Source of the DNA: JAOPZW01 sp963803375
GTDB lineage: Bacteria; Actinomycetota; Thermoleophilia; Solirubrobacterales; Solirubrobacteraceae
Assembly (NCBI GenBank): GCA_963803375.1
Contig: CAWDMB010000013.1
Location: 124,001-188,000, forward strand
Length of the DNA stretch: 64,000 nucleotides
Direction of reading: 5' to 3'
Shown one piece after another: positions 43,101-51,180 of the stretch. The position numbers and the translations under genes are program-made. The notes beneath the pieces were generated by a model, which saw only the letters and a program-made list of their open reading frames with translations, made no database searches and was not told the DNA's origin. The number at the start of each line of letters is the position of its first letter. Within the stretch, counting starts at the first letter, position 1.

Positions 43101-43249
43101 CTAGTCGAGATCCGCTGAACGCGCATTGTCCCGCTTCCGCGCGACCGCAGACGCCCGCGCGCCCGCTGACGTCGACCGTCGGCGAGGCCGCCGCGATCGT
43201 CCGCAGCCGCGACGAATTGCGGGCGCCCGATCAGATCCCGCCCGGATGC

Positions 43250-43324
43250 AAACGATGTCCCGGCGGCTCAACCCCAGCCCGTAAACGATGCGCCGGCGGC
43301 CACCGGTAACGATGTGCCGGCGGC
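43250..43324. repeat. Three 18-bp direct repeats upstream of an alpha/beta hydrolase
   Basis: (A/T)AACGATG(T/C)(C/G)CCGGCGGC occurs at 43250-43267, 43283-43300 and 43307-43324, spaced 33 and 24 bases apart. They end 43 bases before the hydrolase start, so an operator is possible; relic transposon ends are another reading. The rest of 43103-43249 shows no gene. Confidence 0.55.
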
Positions 43325-43367
43325 CGTCACCTAGCGACCCGCTGGCCGACGTTCGTTCTCCAAAGCC

Positions 43368-44306
43368 ATGTCCTCAGCTCGCAACGCCAACCATGACCGC
43401 GCGCTCGCCGGCTTCACCGACGCGCCCGTCGCGGTCGGCGACTCGAACTACGCCGTCGCCACCGCCGGCCAGGGCCCGGCCGTCCTCCTCCTGCACGGCT
43501 TCCCGCAGGACCACACCTGCTGGCACCGGATCGCGCCGGCGCTCGCCCGAGACCACGCGGTCGTCCTCTGCGACCTCAAGGGCGTCGGCGCGAGCCGGGC
43601 GCCGCGCGGCGGACCACTCGGCGAGGGCTACTCCAAGCGCGAAATCGCCGCCGAGCTCGTCGAGGTCATGGCACGCGCCGGCCACGAGCGCTTCGCCGTT
43701 GTCGGCCACGACCGCGGCGCCCGCGTCGGCTACCGCATGGCGCTCGACGACCCGGCCCGCGTCGAGCGACTGTGCGTGCTCAACGTCATCCCGACGCTGG
43801 ACCAGTTCGATCGCCTCGACGCCGACACGGCACTGGAGTACTGGCCGTTCCTGCTACTCGCCCAGCCGGCCCCATTCGCGGAGCAGCTCATCGCCGCCAG
43901 CGCCGAGCGGGTGATACGACACCTGCTCGACACGTGGGTCGCCGGGCCCCGCGCGATCGACCCGCACGCCACCGAGCGCTACGTGCGCGCGTTCACCCCC
44001 GAGACGATCGCGGCCTGGTGCGCCGACTACCGCGCCGCCTTCCATCTCGACCGCGCGCTCGACGCCGGGGACCGCGCCGCCGGCGCGATGATCACCTGCC
44101 CGCTGCTCGTGCACTGGGGCGCCGGCGAAGACGCCATGGCCGAAGGGCTGCTGCCGATCTGGCGGCGATGGGCCAGCGACGTGCACGGCGGCCCGCTACC
44201 CGGCGGCCACTTCATGCCCGAGGAGGCCGCCGACGAGCTCGTCGCCTCCCTCCGGACGTTCCTCGACCAACGAACCGCAGCGACAGCGGACCGTCACCAA
44301 GGATGA
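43368..44306 (+). CDS. Alpha/beta hydrolase, haloacetate-dehalogenase/epoxide-hydrolase type
   Basis: The 312-residue enzyme has the oxyanion motif HGFPQ (about residues 43-47), the nucleophile elbow GHDRGARVGYR with Asp as nucleophile (about 110-120), a cap region with Trp/Tyr residues (about 150-240), and the catalytic His in GGHFMPEEA (about 282-290). An Asp nucleophile points to haloacetate dehalogenase or epoxide hydrolase rather than esterase. The start is the ATG at 43368, after three direct repeats. Confidence 0.87.
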   Translation: MSSARNANHDRALAGFTDAPVAVGDSNYAVATAGQGPAVLLLHGFPQDHTCWHRIAPALARDHAVVLCDLKGVGASRAPRGGPLGEGYSKREIAAELVEVMARAGHERFAVVGHDRGARVGYRMALDDPARVERLCVLNVIPTLDQFDRLDADTALEYWPFLLLAQPAPFAEQLIAASAERVIRHLLDTWVAGPRAIDPHATERYVRAFTPETIAAWCADYRAAFHLDRALDAGDRAAGAMITCPLLVHWGAGEDAMAEGLLPIWRRWASDVHGGPLPGGHFMPEEAADELVASLRTFLDQRTAATADRHQG

Positions 44307-44520
44307 GTGCCGCAAGAGCCGGGCCGTACGGGATTCGAGATCGCCAGACGCCGGCGAGCCAGGTGGGCTCACGCCGGCCCGCAGGTGACAGCAACGTGCC
44401 GGAGCGGGCCGCCTGCGCCCGCACGAGCGGGCGTCGCTCCGGCCCGGCGCGGCCGGGGTCGGCCAGATGGACGCCCTGCTCGCCGGTTGAACCGGCGACA
44501 CCACCACGAAGGGAGATCAG

Positions 44521-44922
44521 GTGCTCAAAGACACTCACGTGGCGACCAGGATCCCGGTGCAGGATCTCGACCGCGCACGGGCCTTCTATGCGGAGAAGCT
44601 CGGGCTCGAGCCCAGCGAGGAGCGACCCGGGGGGCTTCTCTACCGCTGCGTGAGCGGGGAGTTCGCGTTGTTCGAGTCAGCCGGCGGATCACCAGGCACC
44701 TTCACGCAGATGGCCTGGGAGGTGGATGACATCGAGACCGCCGTGGCCGAGCTTCGCAAACGGGGGGTCGCTTTCGAGGAGGTCGACCTCCCCGGTCTGA
44801 CGACGATTGACGGTATCGCCGACGTCCAGGGTAACTACCCGAGCAAAGGCGTGGGCGAGAAGGGCGCCTGGTTTCGAGACAGCGAGGGCAACATGCTCGG
44901 TATTGGGCAGCCGACCCGTTGA
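44521..44922 (+). CDS. VOC superfamily protein
   Basis: The 133-residue protein has VATRIPVQDLDRARAFYAEKLGL (about residues 7-29), a middle MAWEVDDIETAVAELRKRGV, and GAWFRDSEGNMLGIGQ at the end, the usual paired beta-alpha-beta-beta-beta motifs. His7 and Glu at the end (EGN region) are plausible metal ligands. The GTG start is preceded by AAGGGAG. Substrate unknown. The 214 bases before it and 232 after it show nothing convincing. Confidence 0.82.
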   Translation: MLKDTHVATRIPVQDLDRARAFYAEKLGLEPSEERPGGLLYRCVSGEFALFESAGGSPGTFTQMAWEVDDIETAVAELRKRGVAFEEVDLPGLTTIDGIADVQGNYPSKGVGEKGAWFRDSEGNMLGIGQPTR

Positions 44923-45154
44923 CCCTCACGGTGACTCGGCGGAGCGGGACCTTCGGCCCCCACGAACGCGCGCAGCACGAGGACGTCGACGACCGCGGTC
45001 GTCATCCTCGCGCGCGTCGATGCGCTGATGGCCGGCCTGGACACCGTCGTCGTGGCCGCGGCGCTGAGCACGACCCGGACCGATCCCGGTGCCTCGGTCG
45101 GCCCGTGGACATATGTCGGAGCGGAGCTAGGCTGGTGTCGCCGACGGACGAGGA

Positions 45155-45574
45155 ATGGCCCGTGTGACGCCGAGAAGACTGCTCTTCGTGGGCGCAGCTA
45201 CCACGACGGCTCTGGTATGCGCTACAGCGTTCAGCCCGGTTGCCGGCGCGCGTGGCACGCCGGCGATCCTGGCCTCCACGTCTCCGAGCGGAACTCCGCG
45301 CGCGCTTGTGCGCCCCACGCGCTTCTCGCCCGGCAGCCACTACATGATCGTCCGGGCTCGCTGGACCGAATGGGGTCACCACGACGCCTCCGCGAGAGCG
45401 ACGGTCAAGGGCCGATTCCAGGGCCCATGGCGATCGACGCGCACCACGATCGTGCTCTCCCGGCCCCGGCGGATGTGCGGGGTCCTCACGTTCACGCGCT
45501 GGCGGTCGGGCTCCGGAGGAGCCGGTGTGATGCGCCGGCTCGCGCCCGGTGTGTGCACCTTCATCGTCCACTAG
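45155..45574 (+). CDS. Small secreted protein of unknown function
   Basis: The 139-residue protein has a signal peptide (PRRLLFVGAATTTALVCATA..., about residues 6-32, AxA-type cleavage region). The mature part is basic, has two Cys (a likely disulfide) and Trp/Arg-rich beta-like segments. No family is recognised. AGGA lies just before the ATG, and GTG at 45164 is an alternative start. Its TAG stop lies inside the CTAG duplicated by the neighbouring insertion sequence. Before insertion it probably formed a pair with the secreted-protein gene now at 46562. Confidence 0.6.
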   Translation: MARVTPRRLLFVGAATTTALVCATAFSPVAGARGTPAILASTSPSGTPRALVRPTRFSPGSHYMIVRARWTEWGHHDASARATVKGRFQGPWRSTRTTIVLSRPRRMCGVLTFTRWRSGSGGAGVMRRLAPGVCTFIVH

Positions 45575-46552
45575 AGGCTTGATGTGGGTTCATCGTCCGT
45601 CGTAGGCGGCGAGGGCGCGTGGCGGGCGGCCGGTGAGGATGTTGATGAGCATTCCGAGGGTGAGGGCGAGCAGGCGTTGTGCGATGCGTTGGACCAGTCC
45701 GGTGAGGGTCTTGGCGAGGTGCTGGTCGAGGCGCATCTGGCCCTTGAGGTTGCTGAAGACCGACTCGGCGACCAGGCGGATGCGGGCCTTGGCGATTTCC
45801 ATCGGTGGTCGCTGACCGAGCTTGTGCTTGGTGGGCGTGATCAGCGTGACGTCGATCAGGCTCATCGTGCGCTGGTACTCGGCGCCCCAGAAGCCACCGT
45901 CGCCGAACAGCAGGCTGTCGGGGTGCCCGCAGGCCAGTTCCCAGGCGGACTCGCGTTCCTGTCCGGTCTTCGGTCCGACGAGGTCATAGCCGACCGGGGT
46001 GCCCTTCCAGTCGGCGATGAGGACCAGGCGCATGCCCCACACGAACAGGCTCTTGGACGGGCAATACCCGTAGCTGGCGTGCCCGGCGAACTCGCTCTTG
46101 GAGGCGCAGCCGGGGTAGTTGGCGCACTGAATCAGCGTCCCGTCGACGAGCCGGATCTGGCCGTCGGCGATCAGCTGCGCGACCTGCAGCTGCACGGTGG
46201 CGATCCACGGCGCCAGGCGCCGCAGCCGGCGGTTGTACTGGCTCTGGTCGGGCAGGTGCGGAAACCAACCGGGCAGCAGCCGCTCGATCATGCCCAGGAA
46301 CTGGCGATCCGAGCAGACGCCGGTCGCTGCTTGCGCGGCGGCGAGCGCGATCAGCTCATCGTCGGTGATCAGGCCCGCAGGGCCCGAGCGAGGGATCCGA
46401 ACCGACGCGGCGAACACGTAGGCTGCGATAACGAGGGTCTCCAGACAAGCGGTCATCTCGTGCTCCAATCACGAGCTGGCAGGGCTGGAGGCCCTCTTCT
46501 TTATGTCAACGCCGCCACCTGCCCCGCGACCCAACCCACATCAAGCCTCTAG
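45571..46552 (-). mobile_element. Intact DDE insertion sequence (IS982/IS5-like) with perfect terminal repeats
   Basis: The 974-bp element (45575-46548) has perfect 16-bp terminal inverted repeats AGGCTTGATGTGGGTT / AACCCACATCAAGCCT and is flanked by CTAG at both ends, the likely target duplication. Including the duplications the palindromic match extends to 20 bp. It carries one transposase gene. Intact ends, target duplication and coding frame suggest a recent insertion. The four-base CTAG target is typical of IS5-group elements while the transposase looks IS982-like, so the family is left open. Confidence 0.87.
45590..46456 (-). CDS. IS982/IS5-like DDE transposase
   Basis: The 288-residue transposase has CSDRQFLGMIERLLPGWFP and QSQYNRRLRRL near the N-terminus, then a DDE core: Asp in LVDGTLIQC, Asp in LFGDGGFWG, and Glu in VAESVFSNLKGQMRLD. 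YGYCPSKSLFVWGMRL resembles the IS982 motif. The ATG with GGAG six bases upstream is preferred over a TTG at 46468. It appears functional. Confidence 0.88.
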   Translation of the reverse strand: MTACLETLVIAAYVFAASVRIPRSGPAGLITDDELIALAAAQAATGVCSDRQFLGMIERLLPGWFPHLPDQSQYNRRLRRLAPWIATVQLQVAQLIADGQIRLVDGTLIQCANYPGCASKSEFAGHASYGYCPSKSLFVWGMRLVLIADWKGTPVGYDLVGPKTGQERESAWELACGHPDSLLFGDGGFWGAEYQRTMSLIDVTLITPTKHKLGQRPPMEIAKARIRLVAESVFSNLKGQMRLDQHLAKTLTGLVQRIAQRLLALTLGMLINILTGRPPRALAAYDGR

Positions 46553-46561
46553 GAGGAAGCG

Positions 46562-46898
46562 CTGCCCAGGTCGATCATCCGGCTCGCCGTTGTGCTCGCG
46601 ACGCTGGCCATCGCGCTCCTCGCCGGTTCGGCGTCGGCGGCGCCGATCCGCGAATGCGGCAGCTACGACCTCAACACCCGCCGGTGGACCTTCAAGCCGA
46701 CGCGCGGCGCGATCGACGTCGGGAACCTGACCACCCGCAATGTGTCCTGCCGCACCGCGCCGGGTCTCACGGCGCTACCGCGGCACCGACACCTACTATC
46801 CGACGTGGCGCTGCCGAGAGGTTCGGGCGTACGAGTCCTTCGACGTGCGCTGCACCGCCTCGCGCGCGCGCATCATCCGCTGGCAAGGCGGATCCTGA
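46562..46898 (+). pseudogene. Frameshifted small secreted protein gene
   Basis: The 5' part encodes a signal peptide (LAVVLATLAIALLAGSASAA) and CGSYDLNTRRWTF...NVSCRTA. After a one-base loss near 46757-46770 the sensible frame continues as RRVSRRYRGTDTYYPTWRC, then REVRAYESFDVRCTASRARI, ending at TGA 46896-46898. The joined protein would have five Cys, like small actinobacterial secreted proteins of unknown function. AGGAGG lies just before a CTG at 46562, which may have been the start; a GTG lies at 46592. Sequencing error is an alternative to true decay. Confidence 0.6.
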
Positions 46899-47080
46899 CC
46901 CTCGCCGAGGCGCCTGCTCGCGGCCTCAGGTGGCGAGCGACGGGACGCCACCCACCAGTTCGCGTCGGTGAAGTCGCGCCTTGTTCGGACGTAGACGGCG
47001 GTCGCCGCGGTCAGCGCCGGTTCCCGGAGTGCGCCAGCAGGCCAATACCGCCCCTCGGGTCGCGTTAGCGATCCGGGCTC

Positions 47081-48280
<1,200 letters not shown>

Positions 48281-48398
48281 CGGTTGAGCTCCTTGCTCGG
48301 TTGCCGGAGATCCTGTGACCCGGAACCACGCAGGGCTGCCCAGAACGAGAACCTCGCGGACGGCGGCGCCGTCCACCTGTCTCAAGCTAGCAGGCGGC

Positions 48399-48905
48399 CT
48401 ACGCGATCCTGACCACGGCGTCCAGCTCGGGCGTGCCGGCGAGGGTCTGGAGGACGACGCAGTAGCGCTCGGTGAGCCTGAGCAGCGTGGCGAGCTCGTC
48501 GTCGTCGGCGTCCGTGTCGAGCTCGAAGACGAGGCGGATCGCGCAGAAGCCCACGGGCGCGTCGCGGTCGACGGCGAGCGTCCCCCGGAAGTCGAGGTCG
48601 CCTTCGGCCAGCACGCGGCCCGAGCGGACGGGGATGCCCCGGGACCTGGCCACGGCCCGCAGCGTCACGCCGGCGCAGGCGACGAGCGCCTCGAGCAGCA
48701 TGTCACCCGAGCACAGCAGCGAGCCGTCGCCGCCGGCGGCCGTGTGCAGGCCCGCCTCGGCGAGCGCCCGGCCCGTCTGCACGGAGCACGACACGCCCTC
48801 TCCGAGGGCGCCGGTGGCCGTGAACGTGACGAGCGCCGACCCGGGCTCCTGGCGGTAGCGCTCCTTCAGCGTCGCCTGCAGCTCTCCGAGTTCCGCGTTG
48901 TCCAT
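48399..48905 (-). CDS. OsmC-family peroxiredoxin-like protein
   Basis: The 168-residue protein fits OsmC/Ohr: SVQTGRALAEAG... GGDGSLLCSGDMLLEALVACAGVTLRAVA, with Cys residues in CSGDML and ACAGVTL (about residues 64 and 75), which are the redox pair of hydroperoxide reductases. The C-terminal half has CAIRLVFELDTDADDDELATLLRLTERYC. The start ATG lies immediately next to a tRNA 3' remnant on the same strand. Role: detoxification of organic peroxides is likely from family. Confidence 0.82.
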   Translation of the reverse strand: MDNAELGELQATLKERYRQEPGSALVTFTATGALGEGVSCSVQTGRALAEAGLHTAAGGDGSLLCSGDMLLEALVACAGVTLRAVARSRGIPVRSGRVLAEGDLDFRGTLAVDRDAPVGFCAIRLVFELDTDADDDELATLLRLTERYCVVLQTLAGTPELDAVVRIA

Positions 48906-48910
48906 GCAGT

Positions 48911-48965
48911 GGAGCTTAGGGGGACTCGAACCCCCGACCTCTGGGTGCGATCCAGGCGGACCACT
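48911..48965 (-). pseudogene. tRNA 3'-half remnant (possible attachment site)
   Basis: On the minus strand a perfect T arm (GGGGG, TTCGAGT, CCCCC; 48919-48935) is preceded by an anticodon-arm-like hairpin (CTGG, loop ATCGCAC, CCAG; 48941-48955), where the loop would give anticodon CGC (Ala). The 3' acceptor strand TAAGCTC has no partner where the 5' end should be, and a normal D arm is missing. It looks like a tRNA 3' segment left at an integration site rather than a working tRNA. Confidence 0.6.
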
Positions 48966-49115
48966 GGCCCAAATCATGCGAATTTACAGGCTATTGTCGT
49001 CGCACTACCCGATCCCGCTCGCCAAAATTCGGTTCGCAGTTTGCGGGCTTTCTGCGGAGTATTGCCACGTCGCGCGTGCGGAGTGGAACAACCTCGGCCC
49101 GCCTCGTCGGGTCGT

Positions 49116-49640
49116 CTAGGGAGGTGCGACTTCGATCGTTGCCTCTTGTCCACCATGCTCGAACCGGCAGCGCTCCGCGACCACGAGCTTGGCGTCGAGC
49201 ATCTTGGCCTCAAGCCACGTGATGGACCGCACGTACGCGTGCGTGCGCGTGTCCGCGACGAAGGCAGCGGAGAGCCGCTCAGCCTCCACCGTGAGCTTCG
49301 GCTTGACCTTCGGTGCCCGCTTCCACCCCGCTTCGGGCTCGAAGAAGTAGCGCGCATTCGCGGCGAGCACGAGGCAAAGGTCCACGGGCCCGTCCGGCTT
49401 GAGCTGGTGGTGCGCCGCGAGCCTGAGTCGCTGCGACGGACTGGCGAGCTGGGATGCCAGGAGGAGTACTTGAACGGTGGCGTAGAACGGGTGCTGGTCG
49501 CCTCTCGCCTTGACCTCCGTCAGGACCGGCGTCCGCTCCTGGTCGGCGAGGAGTAGATCGAGGCGCCGGGACGCGCGGGAGAGTGCCGAGGTGTTCGCGT
49601 CCTGCCCTGAGGTTCGCAGCGGGACGAGCTCGCGCGCCAC
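49116..49640 (-). CDS. Hypothetical protein, PD-(D/E)xK-like
   Basis: The 174-residue protein is not recognised as a named family. Its first half holds SRRLDLLLADQE and VLTEVKARGDQHPFYATVQ, which resembles the PD-(D/E)xK nuclease core (Asp in LDLL; Glu-x-Lys in TEVK; then a Gln-containing helix). The rest (FFEPEAGWKRAPKVKPKL...) is unassigned. It might be a small nuclease or a degraded one. It lies 21 bases after the 49662-50033 gene on the same strand, in a small island between the tRNA remnant and the recombinase remnant. Confidence 0.55.
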   Translation of the reverse strand: MARELVPLRTSGQDANTSALSRASRRLDLLLADQERTPVLTEVKARGDQHPFYATVQVLLLASQLASPSQRLRLAAHHQLKPDGPVDLCLVLAANARYFFEPEAGWKRAPKVKPKLTVEAERLSAAFVADTRTHAYVRSITWLEAKMLDAKLVVAERCRFEHGGQEATIEVAPP

Positions 49641-49661
49641 GTAGATCCAACCCAGGGCGCT

Positions 49662-50033
49662 CTAGTCGGCTTCACGAAGGGCGGGGTCCTGCGGCTCCGG
49701 CCACCAGGCGATTGAACTCGTCTCGAGATCCTCATCGTTTGTCGGGCGATGCTCGGGTGTGAGCGCATCCCGTGGATCGAAGAACAGCTGGCCCTCGTTG
49801 GCGTAGCCGGCGTAGTCCTCGATGCTCGCCGTGAAGGCATCGACGAGAGCGCCATCTGCCATGGCCTTCGCCATCTCGAGATGGTGGCCCTGCTCTCCGA
49901 TCGACTCGCCGTAGAGGGCTTCGCGCTCTGCCGCGGTGATCCCGAAGGCGAGGTAGATGCACTCGAGCGCGGAGGGGTCCTGCGGGATCACCGCGCCGGA
50001 ATGCTCGTCGACTTGAGCTTGCTGGTGGTCCAT
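49662..50033 (-). CDS. Hypothetical acidic protein
   Basis: The 123-residue protein starts at ATG 50033 (MDHQQAQVDEHSG). It is acidic with SALECIYLAFGITAAEREALYGESI, FTASIEDYAGYANEGQLFFDP and WWPEPQDPALREAD. No family recognised. Its composition (Asp/Glu/Gln-rich, modest Arg) and tight spacing to the PD-(D/E)xK-like gene suggest a two-gene unit, possibly partner or antitoxin-like, but there is no direct evidence. Confidence 0.55.
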   Translation of the reverse strand: MDHQQAQVDEHSGAVIPQDPSALECIYLAFGITAAEREALYGESIGEQGHHLEMAKAMADGALVDAFTASIEDYAGYANEGQLFFDPRDALTPEHRPTNDEDLETSSIAWWPEPQDPALREAD

Positions 50034-50211
50034 CGTCGCGGACGTGAGTCTCCCAGAGCGCCCGATCGGCATAGCGATCCATCCTGGAGCGGGCGGATTC
50101 TCTGCGGCTACCGGCGCCCGGCCACCTCCACACGCTTCTTGTGGCACCGGCCGAGGCGGGCTTTATTGCAGCCAACGCAACAGGTCGGAGCGTTTCGCCC
50201 GGCGGACGGGA

Positions 50212-50376
50212 ATGGTTCGGGTGACGCTGTCCCTCCTCGGTGCCGCCATGTTCGCCCTCGCAGGACAGATACCCGCCCCCATCCTCGCCGAGCTCGTCGG
50301 TATCAGCAGCGGGAAAGCCGCCGCCTGGGCCAAGCTCGCCGCACGGGACTGGAGCGACTACGTGCGCCCCACGCGC
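50212..50376 (+). pseudogene. C-terminal remnant of a site-specific recombinase-like gene
   Basis: The frame reads LLGAAMFALAGQIPAPILAELVGIS, then SGKAAAWAKLAARDWSDYVR. This is the typical end of actinobacterial integrase-like proteins (LPAPVLAxLLG...A..WA..A..DW..Y). No upstream catalytic region is present, and the frame beyond is not sensible. It suggests loss of an integrated element. The other parts of 50034-50439 show nothing else. Confidence 0.55.
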
Positions 50377-50439
50377 GACCCGCCGCTGAGCTCCACCCAG
50401 GCCACGACCCCCCAGCTGGGAGCCCGCCACCGCGCTGGA

Positions 50440-51024
50440 CTACCGACGGTGCCGCACGTCGCGGACCATGCGAATCTCCTGCATGCCGTCCTCGACCTGG
50501 GCCGTCCCGTCGGCAACGAAGCCGTGCTTGCGGTAGAACGCCTGCGCGCGAGGGTTGGGATCGGCGACCCACAGCGCCGCGGACTCCGCGGGGTCGATGA
50601 CGGCCTCCAACAACGCTCGCCCAGCACCCGTGCCTTGGTCGGCTGCATACACATAGAGCACATACAGCTGCCTCGTCCACGCCGCCGCAGCGTCCAGGGG
50701 CGGGCCCGACATGGCGATCCCGATCAACTCACCATCCCGCTCGGCGACAGCCGCCCGGTTCTCGCGATATCGCTCGTCGGTCAAAGCGGCAGTCCAGAAC
50801 CGCTCCCGAGCAGCCAGGAGGCCCGGATCATCGAGCACCGCATCCGACATGAGCCCCCGATACGTCTCCTGCCAGCTCCGCACATTTACACGCGCCATCT
50901 GCGCAACGTCCTCGACCCGGGCCGAGCGAACAGTCAGCGAGGAACCCACCGCCGAATCGTAGGCCGCGACCAGATGCTCGCCCCACCGGACTCGCCGTGG
51001 GCGCCGCCTCAACTCGATGCTCAC
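50440..51024 (-). CDS. GNAT-family N-acetyltransferase
   Basis: The 194-residue protein has the GNAT fold with TVRSARVEDVAQMARVNVRSWQETY (about residues 30-55), the acetyl-CoA loop YVYAADQGTGAGRALLEAV (about 122-140; pattern Q-x-x-G-x-G), and NPRAQAFYRKHGFVADG near the end. The first ~28 residues are Arg-rich and may not be translated; a GTG at residue 27 is an alternative start. Substrate unknown. Confidence 0.8.
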   Translation of the reverse strand: MSIELRRRPRRVRWGEHLVAAYDSAVGSSLTVRSARVEDVAQMARVNVRSWQETYRGLMSDAVLDDPGLLAARERFWTAALTDERYRENRAAVAERDGELIGIAMSGPPLDAAAAWTRQLYVLYVYAADQGTGAGRALLEAVIDPAESAALWVADPNPRAQAFYRKHGFVADGTAQVEDGMQEIRMVRDVRHRR

Positions 51025-51180
51025 CCGGCTGGGCCGGTTGAAGGCGCACCCAGCTGAGGGGGCAGCGGTCTCGTCCGGCGTGATGCCGGGCCTCGCCTGG
51101 TCACCGGACCGGGGCGAGGAGGAAGGGCAGTGTGAGGCGGGCTGGGTTCTGCGGAGACCGGGTTAGCTAGCCAGCTAGCG

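Larger units (their letters stand above)
41621..43102 (-). mobile_element. Intact IS110-family insertion sequence
   Basis: The element is bounded by CT dinucleotides at 41621-41622 and 43101-43102 (plus strand), consistent with the 2-base core left by IS110 recombination. One copy plus core is about 1.48 kb. Its ends read CT-GATGGGAAAT and CAGGGAAA-CT, with no terminal inverted repeat, as usual for this family. One end matches the remnant at 16277-16855 (GATGGGAAATG). The transposase is on the minus strand, with a ~220-base non-coding leader upstream of it. Removing the element rebuilds GTCGA-CTAG-TCGAG. Confidence 0.85.

Noticed and set aside
43250..43324. CRISPR array
   Set aside because: Only three short repeats with unequal 6-15-base gaps and no cas genes.
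44923..45154. Short rightward frame at 44919-45167
   Set aside because: No ribosome site, Arg-rich shadow-like composition and overlap with the start of the next gene.
48911..48990. Complete tRNA gene
   Set aside because: T arm and anticodon arm are present but acceptor pairing and a D arm are missing.
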